From: Pholis gunnellus
Lineage: Eukaryota > Chordata > Actinopteri > Perciformes > Pholidae
Direction of reading: 5' to 3'
NCBI GenBank assembly: GCA_910591455.2
Contig: OU342819.1
Span: forward strand, 7,449,333 to 7,513,332
DNA length: 64,000 nt
The position numbers and the translations under genes were made by a program. Of the stretch, positions 12,228 to 23,096 are shown piece by piece. The stretch's first letter is position 1. Every line of letters begins with the position of its first letter. The notes beneath the pieces are model-generated. The model was not told the origin of the DNA. It worked only from the letters and a program-made list of their open reading frames with translations, and made no database searches.

Positions 12228-13160
12228 TGGTACACCTGCTGCAGCAGATCTTCCGGGTTTTCCACTCTTCCTGTAAAGACAGGGCGACAGCTTAACTTAA
12301 GTTTTGGAAGGAAGTCAGAGAGAGATCAGTAAGCTCCCAACAGTAATTGACCAACAAGAAATGAAGTATAAGAGGAAGCATACAATACCTGTACATGTGA
12401 CCACCAAGGGGACTTACCAACAAAATCAAAAGTAGTTTTACTAATAAAAAACAAAACGTTAAGACCCGTCAATAAGAGGGCGAAAGAATGATGGCAATAA
12501 AGTCAACATATGAATATCTTACTGTATACTGGTCTGCATGCCTGTGAAAAATGTTTTTCTCAATTCAAGTAATGTTAATTTTCTTCAAGCAATATCTTTA
12601 TCTGTATTCATTTTAAAGATCAAATAAGCACATCACTTTGAATGGAATGTAGACACCGCCTTCACTTGCACAGTTCAGACACACCTGACTTTTGAACATC
12701 ATCCAGCAGTTAGTCAGAGAGATCAGAGATGGACTCAGACACAGTGACGGTATGTAAAGACAGAGCGCCTCCCTTTAGCTACCAGAGGCCTAAACCGATA
12801 CTCAGCGCACCAGAAAGCCTTTGGTAAGGAGGACTTAACTTTAATTCTACAGAATCGTACATATATACATTTTTATACGCTTTAATTTCATACAAAAAAA
12901 AACAAGTCATGTACAGGTGGGGGTTGGGCAATATGACCTATTATAAATCAAATAAATACCGGCAACAGGACTTGTGTGTGTGTGTGTGGCTCATTGGCTA
13001 CAACCAGGAGCTGTGTGCTTAACCTAAATAAGAGACTTCAGGTCCGACCAAATCACACACGGAAAAGGCAGTTTATGTTGTGTGTGTTTAAAAGTATGCA
13101 AGAACATTCCCATGACTAATGCTGAACTATTCACCGTCTCACTCACACCATCCCACCCCT

Positions 13161-13187
13161 ACACACACACACACACACACACACACA
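13161..13187. repeat. (AC)n microsatellite
   Basis: About 13 uninterrupted AC units downstream of clk2. A shorter (GT)n lies near 12973-12988 and a (GGAC)n run near 13709-13727. Confidence 0.9.
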
Positions 13188-14085
13188 AAGCATTGCATAA
13201 CATAAGAAACATATAACTATCAATAAGACAATAGGCCTGTGTGTGCGTGCGGGGTGCCCGTCAACATCATCATCTCATCGGCGAATAATAACAGACCCAT
13301 CGACCCAAGATTAAGAGTCTCCGTATAAGGGATAATCCTTTTAGAAAAATAAACAGAAAACATGAAAAATGATATGCAAAGCAAGTGTTCACTTAAGAAA
13401 AACGTAAACAAAAACCCGAAGACATTCGTCTCTCCTGGGGATACTTGCAATTTCCAAGGAAATATGACATTCAATTTGAATCTGATGTTAGCATAATAGA
13501 ATATCTTGCATGTCTCCATGTTTAGAATAATGCGAGTGAGGACTTGCGCTGCATACAGCTCTCTCTCTCCTTTTTACCCTTTCCTTTGACTTCAGAATAG
13601 GAAGACATTTCTTCTCCGAAAAGTGAGTTTTGGTGTAACCGGTTTTGTAGTGCTTATTTCCTTATAAATGTGAATTATTTTTCTTTACATGCTGATGAAA
13701 ATAATAGCCGGACGGACGGACGGACGGAAGGGAGAAAGGTAGTTCGGAAGTCAAAAGGAAGACAGGCGCTGCATAGAGGGCTACTTTGGGTACAAACAAT
13801 CTTCCATATAATTGTCCTCTATTCAGGCTGTGACGGCTATAAAAGATTTATTCTTTTCAACTCTCCTGCAGTCTTTTGTGGGATATTTTGGTCTCTCTGC
13901 TGCAAAAAAAACATGCCTCTCGTGGCTGCAGAGGTGAACGTCAAGAGGAGCGAGAAGTTAAGGTGTCCATGCTTTAATGACATACGACAGAAAACACCAG
14001 AAGCGCCGTATAATTTAACAGTTCACCCGCTCCATATAGAAAAGACTTGATCTCCCCTGTCATTCAGTCTTTGGAGGCTCATGGG

Positions 14086-16715
14086 TCACCGGCTGATGTC
14101 CCGGTTGCCCTCCCAGTTTTTGCTGCTTCCTGCCTCGCTAATCGCTCCGTTCTCAAAGAAAGGGTGTTTGAGCGAGTCGGCCAGCGCCAGCCTCTTGGAG
14201 GGCTCGTACTCCAACATGCTTTCAATGAGGTCAAACAGCTGGTGGTGCTCCTCCGCCTCCGACAGCAAGTACCGCTGATGGCGGGAAGAAGGAAGGGTAA
14301 CAAGAAACAGTAAGAGGGACACTCAGAAACTCTCATGAGAAGAACTGCAGTACAAAAGCACCATTTTCATGTTTCAGTCCTGCTAATCACATTTCATCCT
14401 TTCCCCCCTCCACATCCATCCCTCTTACCCGTAAGGGTTTGCAGTTTTCTCTGACGTATTTCCCTGCCGAGGAGCTCTCGTCCCAGTCCAGACGGCCCCG
14501 ATAGAAATACTTCTGCTTTCTGAGAAGGTTCAGAGTTCAGTGAGCATGTTGTTTTTGTATTTAAAGAAAGTTGTATTCATGTATGTTACAGGCACGTTTA
14601 TTACTTTGCTGAGTTTGTGTGTTCCCTCACCTCGTCTTACGAATCATCCTAGAGGGCACCGGTCCCAGGATCCTCTCCATCATGGCCAAATGCTCCCTGT
14701 TGTCATGAGTCTGAACGAAATAGGAGTTACACAACAATTATTCAGCAGGAAAGAGGCACAGACTAGAGACGTAAAGACCGATTCAGAAGATAATCCGGGT
14801 TTAACCAAGGCTGGTTCTGCTGCTACATATAGTTTCAAAGACACAGACAGTCTTCGCTGCAGGAGGGGTGCATGTGTACCTGATACAAGGTGAAGCCCAG
14901 GTAGTACTCAAACAGGATACAGCCAATGCTCCACACGTCACAGGGATGGCTCCAACCCAGCTCTGAGGGACGACAACATGCATTGAATGAATGAAAACAT
15001 CCACAACTAGAATAACCACCTCGTGCATGTTTGCCTCCGCCAACCAGTCAAGTGGTTTTGCTGTTGCAGAGACCTCATAGTTAGAGCAACGTTGTGGTCA
15101 CTTCACTCACTGTAAACTCAAACGTCGGCTGCTGACTGGTTAGCTTGTGTTGTAACGTTCCCATCAACACTAGCAAGCTTGTCACATTGCCGTGGGTGGG
15201 TTTTGTGTGCGTTTATGTTGTCACGGTTTAATAAGAACTGTGTACTACACAAAACGTAACTTTCATTGTCATTCATTAACTGCTCCAGACTGGACGCTTG
15301 CCAACATCAGAAAGGATCGTTCAAGTGACTCGGCCTTTAGGCTACATAAGGCAATCCTGTTTATTGCATGAATACCACGCGCTTCCAATAAAAGACTGGA
15401 ACCTAGAGGGCATTAATTCATAGGCTAAAGTGGTGTTGTGTCAATTTGTACTCCTTACATTACCTGGGCCTAATATTGTAGAGTTTAACAATAAACGTCA
15501 GTCTTTCCCCCTAACAGTGCCAGACAGAAAGAAATTAAATATTTTAATGACCTACTTTATGTGCACTCGTTTTATTTTCAGCTCATTGTGAGTCTTTACT
15601 GTCGCGCTAGTTCCTGTCCTTTGCTCCTCCGTGTCTCACTGAGGGCGGAGCTTTGTGCACAAAGTGGGTGAGAGCAACAGCATTCAAACGATTGGCACTC
15701 CCATAACCTGTTGCCCTCGCTTACAATACTAGCTGGTCTTTTTCAATAAAGTTACACTGAAAAAAAACAAAATTACATGCAGGCTAAAATTAAACCCTGT
15801 TGTTTCGTCGGGAGATGCACCGACTTAAAAACAAGTAAGAGGAGAAGAGCTACGAGTAAGGACGAGTCTGCTAGCCACTAGGCTAATTTAAGCAGTTTAA
15901 AATGCCATCGTGATGATTAGCGATCGGGGCGGCTCACATTTCCCATCATGCCGGCCCAATGCCGAGTGCTGGACTGAGTGGTTGGTTAGGTTTGCTGCTT
16001 TCTGTTCCAAAAAGAAAACATTTCATCTCTTGGTATTTGTAATGTGTAACTGCCTTTAGCAGGCAGCCTGTCACTGTATTATGAGTGGTAGTGCACTCTG
16101 CTGGACAAACCATGGGATGATATCATTTCTGAATTACTCAAGCAGCACTTTCTATATTAGATTCTTTAAATCCGGCAGACCTAATGTGAATATATGATGG
16201 CTGCCGATACTGCAGCCAGATACTGAACTGTGCTTGTATCAACTTGTAGGACGCAGCCCGCTTCTACAAGAACTTGCAGGCAAATCTTTGGTCGACGGAG
16301 CAAAGTAGGAACGACGACCGACTTGTGCCGACTGAAACAAACCGACGTCCCCGTTTGAATGTCTGAGACCGTTTTAGTTGGAGCCGAGATAATCATAAAA
16401 GCCATTCTGAGAAGTGGTGTTGCCTGCGGACATCCTCACCTAGAATGACCTCGGGGGCCCGGTAATGCCGCGTGGACACAATGGTGCTGTGGTGCTCATG
16501 GTCAAAAGTAGCACTGCCAAAGTCCACCACACGTACTGCCGTGCTCGTGACCATCCGCTCCTCTCGCTTCTGCAAGTAAGAACACAGTGTTTCTCAGAAC
16601 AGTTGGGTTTTGATGGACTTTCCTACAAAGTATTATGTAAATAGTGTCTGTAAGTAGTGCCGTTTATGGAAGTTTTTATTAAACTGCAGCTGTGGGTTAG
16701 AGGAGACCTCTAAGC

Positions 16716-16756
<41 letters not shown>

Positions 16757-19700
16757 AGTAACATTTTAACAAAAGTTTAATAATGTCCAGTATCATAGTA
16801 AAAATGGCCACTAAAGTCAATACACAATGAATGTCTTTCACCGTTGTTGTCTATTGCTGCTTACCTTCTCGACGTTTAAGCACATTGTAAATTCTGAGTT
16901 GACAAACAGGATGTTCTCCGGCTTTAAGTCCGTGTGTGTCAGCTTATTGTCATGGAGAACTAAAGAGAAGAGACATGAGTAAAGTGGTTAATCATCCAGT
17001 GTGCTGATCTTAATTTATTTCAGATTACAATAGACAATGTATAATGATGATAATAATAATATAGGTATGGTGTAATAAATAAATAGGGCATGAGGAAAAA
17101 CATCTTGAATAGATTGTCGTTTGTTGCTAAGCTAAACTTATTTTAGGGACATTAAGACAAAAAACCTTTAATGCAAAATCACAGACGTTGAAGTTACGAG
17201 TCTCTTTGTCTACACTGAACATGCTACATTGGTTGCATTTAAATACAGTACACATGCTGCATTAATTGCATTCTTAATTCCCAAATCAGAAAAGTTTTCC
17301 TTTGTCCTAAAACCAAATAAAAGGACATTCAAAATAAAAACTTACACTTCACAGCAAGACAGATTTGGTAGGCCATGTGTCTGACCTGACCAATTGAATA
17401 GGGCAGGTAGTTGGTTTCCTTTAGGAAGTCGAAGGTGCTGAGAGCGAGCAGCTCAAAGGAGATGCACATGTGACCGTGGTAGTCAAACCAGTCATACATC
17501 TGTACACACAGGCTGCAAGATAAACAAGATACAGGAAGTGTTACAGTGATTAAGTGGGTCATTCGGCTAAATCAAATATTTTTCTTGGCTGATGAAAGCT
17601 GCCAGGAAACAATGAGGCTTTTATTGACCAGCAAAACTGGAATGGTGACACCTAATGTGAGCACAGGTGAATGCTATGGCTTATCGCCAAGTGCTAATTA
17701 TGAAAGTGGTTTTGGTTATACTCCGTCAGAACTCACAATTTGTTATCAGGGTCCTTTTCGTTGATCTTCTCGAGGACATTTATCTCCAGGCGAGCTGCTT
17801 CTTTGTACTTCTCCACATTTTTGATAATTTTCAGAGCAACAGAGGCTCCTCCCCTGTGAAACATACGATAATATGAAGCCAAAAACAGGAAATTAAATTT
17901 AAAATAAAACATACAATGGGACACTTTGAGTCCCAGAAAAGGGCCTGACTGAATTTCAGACACAAAAGTGACATGATTTAACTTTACATAACACGTAATA
18001 ATATGACGGTGACAGCAAAGTCTCTGATATCCATTATCGTTTCAGTGTATGATGGAAATATGAGAACTCCCTGCTTGCAAAAAGCATCTTGATAATGAAG
18101 ATAATTCAGTTGGTGACCAGGCATGAACAAAGAATCTGCAAGTGTCACTTTCTTAAGGCCCTGACCATGAAAATGTTAAATTAAAACAACCACTGTAAAG
18201 ATGGAAAATCACGGCTAAATATTCTTTTCATGATCGAATTAGGCAGATTTTTTTTTATCCGTAAGGCATGACACAAAGACACTTTCCTAAAAAAAAATCA
18301 AGCACAGTGAGCCGGTGACAGCTCTTCAACTGATGTCAACTGACACATACCTGCGATGGTCTATGCACTGCATCACCCTCCCAAAGGTGCCTTCCCCCAA
18401 AGTGTTGACAATCTCATCTGCAACACACCATAGAGAGAAAAGGAAGAGAAGGAGGGCGGGGAAAAGAAAGAGCGATAGCATTAGACATGTGGCCGTAAGC
18501 AGGAATACATAATGCAAAAGTGTAGACAGGCGTATCAATTCTAGCGCCCATCCCTTCTTCAAATGGCCGCCTATTCAATCGGGCAGGCTCGAGACAATGT
18601 GAGGTAATCTATGATAATTATATGCATTGCACTATGATACATGTGAAGAAAATAAGGGAGCGTATGTAAAGCGCTCCATTCCGTTGATGACCAATTTGCA
18701 GTCATCGAAAAATAAGATGTGGCCGTTTTTGCCCCAAAAAGGACACGGGGGGGAGGGGGGTGTTGAGTAAAACAGGAAACATGATTAGTATTTCTACTAA
18801 ACATCGCATGATACTGAAAATGACAAACGGGTTACATTCACTGTCTAAATGTGCGCTGGTTGTACTAGGAACATATTAAAAGTGATGTGCATGTTAGATT
18901 TCTACTATAAAAAAAAAAGAAAAAAAGAAAAATCCCTGGAACCCTCAGAGTGGAAAGCAGCTATCTTAGGTTACAGATGTAGAACTGTAACCGAGTTTTA
19001 ATCTGCAACGCAACAGAGACAATGCCTGCAAATGGGAATCTATGTTTAGGAAAGTCAAGTAACCTGTGAAACACAGAAAATGCTCCACAGCTTAAAATCC
19101 TAGAACAAAACGGAGAAGGTATCTAGTCCCTCTCAAAATCTTCGACATTCTTGCAATCCACCCTGCTATTTCAGCTAGAGCGAAGAGCATTCTAGCGAGG
19201 CATCATCATCATCAGGCACTCCCATGTCATGTAAATGCTCTATGCTTTAATACTCATATGGAGAATGGTTACGATAGAGTAGTGGCAGTGAGTACATCTC
19301 TCTTGCAGGACGTCCCCACTCCGACAGATCAGGTGCCCTTCCTCGTCGTCCCTCACACTCAGTGCCCGCGTCCGGCTGTCGCTCCGCTGTTTTCACACCC
19401 AAACCGCCATCAGCAGGTCACGACACGACCGGAGGGAACAGGGGGGTTTTCAGGGGCAGCCGCAGCAATGGCGTCAGGTGGACGAGGAGGGAAGAGGAGG
19501 GTGGTGTTGGTGGTAGTAGTAGGTGGGTTTGGTGGTCATGGGGCGATTCACGCATGACACCACGTGAAGGAAATATATAACGATAGGGATATAGTGCAAG
19601 GGAACAAGTCAAAGATTACATGTTGTCCTCTGCTCCTCTCCTCCCTCTATCTTAAACCACAGCTGCTTACAAACAAGGAAGCAACTGGCATATCCATTCA

Positions 19701-21113
19701 TCAACGCAAAAACCAATAAAAACAGTAATATAACTTATGAGGTTGACTTTTCAGAGCAAATAAGATGGAAAATAAAATGAGAGGACCATATGTAATCAAG
19801 CAGGTACTGTTTAAAGATAACCCCCCCAGCATGTATACTAAAGCAAATTCAACCCCTTGCTCACTTAAATTTATGTTACTTAAAACACATGTGTGGTCAA
19901 ATACAACCCACACAAAAAATACAAAGACATTTCAAATGTCAGGGAGTTTTAACAAAAGTCTGCATTCTATTTCAACCTAAATGTTGCAGTGTTTGGTAGA
20001 ACATTTTCACTTTTTTTTCAGCCTATCTGCACTAACGTTCACAAGTGGCCAACCAACTGTTACCACAGACTCGTAAGCCTTTTACAAAAGGAGTGACGAC
20101 ATACACTATTAAATCTTATGAAAGGTAGGGCCACTGACAGGAATGAAGTGTGACCAGGTGTAACTAGGCTTTCAAGCAAAAAGTTAGGAAAGATGTGATG
20201 AGCATGTATCTGAAGAGCATCAAGAATTAGCGCTTGATCGTTTAATGAACTACTGAAAAAAACTATCTGCATAAAAATGAAAATGCTCTGCCAAAAAGAA
20301 ATGCCAATTTAAGCAAAAAAAAAAACCCCACCTAAACAAAAACAAAAATTAAACAAAACCCCTCTGAAAAGGATGAAAACAAATCATAAAGATTTTACTA
20401 CTTACCAATTCCTGGGGCTGTGGGGAAGAAATGGTTAGAGAAAAACAGAGACAGAAAGAGCTGATTGGAAGAGACAGAGATGGAAGGAGAGAGGATGAGG
20501 AGAGTTAAAACACAATCTCGGGACTGGCTGTACTCACCGAGGAGGATGGGCTATAGGACCTGGTTCTACGCCGCCTTCGTTTGTGCTTACGCCTGCTGCC
20601 TTTCCGCCGGTACGACTCCCCCTCGCGGCCACGCCGGTAGTCGTACATGTTTGGGGAGAAGTCGCGTGGATAGTAACTTTCGGCGGCTCCGTGCGGCTCC
20701 CTTTCTCTGTCGCGGTCTTGATCTCGGTTCTGATCCAAGCGCCGGTATCCCTCGCAGTATCTTCGGTCAAATGGCCGGTGCTCCGTTGAGCGATTGTCAT
20801 AACTACGACTGAATAAAAAATATCTGCAGTTTGTACTTGTGGCAGAAAATGATTATCATGGTATGTAAAATGATAGTGTGACAGTTAAACTACATATGTC
20901 TCACGGTACTCAAACGTACCTCCTTGAGCGTACAAAGCTTCCTTCCTGTCTGTGTCCCCGTCCCCTTCTGTCTCGGTCTCGGTCTCGGTCACTGCTGGAG
21001 GAGTAAGACGGTGATCTTCTGTTCCGGTGTCTTCGTCCTCTGTCTCTGTAACGGTCTTGGTAGCTGCTTCGACTGTCTCTGTCCGAAGACGAGTACCGTC
21101 TCGTGTGAGGCAT
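14086..21113 (-). CDS. clk2: CDC-like kinase 2 (LAMMER dual-specificity kinase)
   Basis: Twelve minus-strand coding exons: 20920-21113, 20538-20808, 19296-19386, 18351-18417, 17737-17853, 17346-17512, 16865-16959, 16440-16569, 14880-14962, 14631-14710, 14429-14519, 14086-14274. They total 1575 nt (524 aa; human CLK2 is 499 aa). The ATG at 21113 follows an acceptor, and a non-coding first exon ends at 22121. Residues 1-155 form an Arg/Ser/Asp-rich RS-type domain. The kinase domain shows GEGTFGRV (193-200), VALK with Lys216, HTDLKPEN (311-318), DFG (350-352) and the signature EHLAMMERILG (411-421). The end NRDISR resembles the DISR end of CLK2. CLKs act in the nucleus, phosphorylating SR proteins to control splicing. 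All catalytic residues are present. The only soft point is the weak donor after exon 19296-19386. A clk2a or clk2b ohnolog label cannot be assigned. Confidence 0.95.
16716..16755. repeat. (AT)n microsatellite in a clk2 intron
   Basis: About 40 bp of alternating AT with one TTT interruption, in the intron between the clk2 exons at 16865-16959 and 16440-16569. Confidence 0.9.
19296..19386 (-). promoter_or_regulatory. clk2: clk2 91-nt alternative-type exon (CLK 'exon 4')
   Basis: This exon encodes ALSVRDDEEGHLICRSGD and ends one base into the Tyr codon before the kinase P-loop. Its length (91 nt) is not a multiple of three, so skipping it removes the kinase frame. In CLK family genes this exon is known to be skipped as an autoregulatory switch. 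Here it lies between two long introns, and its donor reads GTACTC, far from the GTAAGT consensus, which fits a regulated exon. Actual skipping in this species is inferred. Confidence 0.6.
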
Positions 21114-22120
21114 CTGGTGGATTATTAGGAGAAACAAAACATTGTTGAGTGTTCAAAACATTTTCGTAAAATGCTTGTTGAATTCAAATCTAAAAGGGAA
21201 CAATTGAAGACCCCTTTTAATATTTACGCCTGTTCACATTTGACTTCCTGCCAAATATTGACATCAGTGGGACAGCTGTCCACTGTCAGACACTAAGTGA
21301 TTTGTGGGGGTCAGTAGGTGGGCAATAGTAGGAAACAAAAAAGAACCGATAACATTACAAATTAACTGCATAACCAGCCTGAAACACACCTTTTCATTTG
21401 TATGAGAAGTCGTACTACATTGTTCATTAAAGCTAAAAATCAAATGGCTCTTTAAAATCAGATCAAATGGGCTGATTGACGACAATTTGCTTGCTCAACA
21501 AATTCGGTTTAATAAACCTGGTTGTGTCGGAGACCAAACGTTACATTTGCGTTACAGCTGATCACAGAACCACTCGTTTAACACCAACTCTTACGAGCAT
21601 ACAGATGAAGCATGCAGTCTACAAAACTGTGCAAGAACAGCTGCAGCAAGACAGACAACTTTTAGGCCTCAAAGTATGTGAACAGAGACGAGGGATCAAC
21701 TGCAGGAATGCATTTTTAAAAAAACCCCTGTTGATCATATTTAGCCAACTGTTAAAAAACCCACCACAGGTTAGCGTACATACAGCGTTGACGCTAAGAC
21801 GATGCGTTATTGACACTGCAGTTGACGCTGTTAATGTCCTTTAACACCGAGGCATGAAGTACAGTCAATAAACATGTCCCGTTTTCAAACACCAGCACAT
21901 TAACAGACACAATTGCTTTAAACTCGAACCAGCTAACGGACCGACACTGTCTGTTAGCATGCTCTGCTAACATAAGCTAACGTAAATACTTTGACCGCCA
22001 TCTTAGCTTAGCTACGTTCATCAGTTAACACAACAGACACTTTCGGTAGCTGTCGTACTAACCGTATGGTCGGAATGCGGCTTACGTAACGGCACAAAAC
22101 TGCTCGTAACTGTACTTTAC

Positions 22121-22210
22121 CGTTTTAGCAGCGAGGCCTGTGCGTTTGTCCCACAAGAAATCCGTGATGGCGTTCCAGTTTTCTCTGTTATCTTCTCGCT
22201 AGCTCGATGT
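22121..22210 (-). other. clk2: clk2 non-coding first exon and promoter area
   Basis: On the minus strand, a GTAAAG donor at 22120-22115 follows sequence without a usable in-frame ATG. The coding exon at 21113 starts right after its acceptor, so a 5'UTR exon must exist upstream and this is the best candidate. Its upstream end is a rough guess; no TATA box was found. Confidence 0.45.
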
Positions 22211-22847
22211 TCAAAGCTCTGTTGCTAGCAGCAGTTCTCTGTTGCCTTCGCTGTAGAGCGAGTTCTGGTTCAGACTGGTGGGAACGCCTCCGTCATTCAC
22301 AACCACACGACCACATGACGAGTTAGTGCAATACTCTGAGCCTGCAGAAGACACAGTTAATGCATGTTTTTGATCATCAAAATGGCAAGTTTGCAAAGTT
22401 TTGATTAATGTGAAATGTGACTGATATATTTAGCCAGACTCGGTCTTTAACATTACTTGTATTCTATTATATGATTTAGTCCGAATTTGAATTTGAACTT
22501 GCTTCCATACAATTTGTTCATCTGAGGTGTTCATCTAAGAAATTTGAATAGAAATATCATAATTTTGACCAAGTCTATACTGTTAAATTGGATACATTAC
22601 ATAATTTCATTAGTTTGTACTTATCTCACAATTTTACTAACTTATAGTTGACATATTCAATCATTTGGACTCACAATTTCTATAATTTTGACTTGCCATG
22701 AGTGATTTTGTTTTCATCACGTCCAACATTTCATCTAATTATGTCTTCCATGGTTTGCATTTTTATGCTCATGTAGCACACATCTGGAGTAGATGTTTTT
22801 GTTAGTTAAAAGATACAATAAACTTGATGAAAATGAAACAATTCATT

Positions 22848-22853
22848 TTTATT
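22848..22853 (-). terminator. Poly(A) signal of SETDB1-like gene A
   Basis: AATAAA on the minus strand, about 245 bp beyond the more distal possible stop codon of the SETDB1-like gene ending at 23097. It is the first canonical signal downstream. Confidence 0.55.
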
Positions 22854-23096
22854 TAAGAACACAACAATACAAATACACTAATAAAAGAACAATGCATTCT
22901 CTTTGCGCTGCTCAGGAACGGGCATTGACCGTGGCAGGTGGCAACGAGTCAGATGAGTAATAATACTAGCCCCTCTGGAGTTACAAAAACAGCCATATTG
23001 GCTAACAGGAGACCTTCTATGTAAATACTAAAGCTAAAATAAAAATGCTCTTAACCGGGCTTGGCCAGAGGACAACTCAAGCTGTGTGAGCAACCT

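Noticed and set aside
12730..12831. Plus-strand ATG followed by a GTATGT donor-like site (MDSDTVT...)
   Set aside because: Only 33 codons, no downstream exon found before clk2 on the plus strand, and no known family; likely chance.
18571..18804. Minus-strand stretch reading GHILFF... considered as the missing clk2 exon before the P-loop
   Set aside because: The true exon was found at 19296-19386 (EEGHLICRSGD), with correct phase on both sides.
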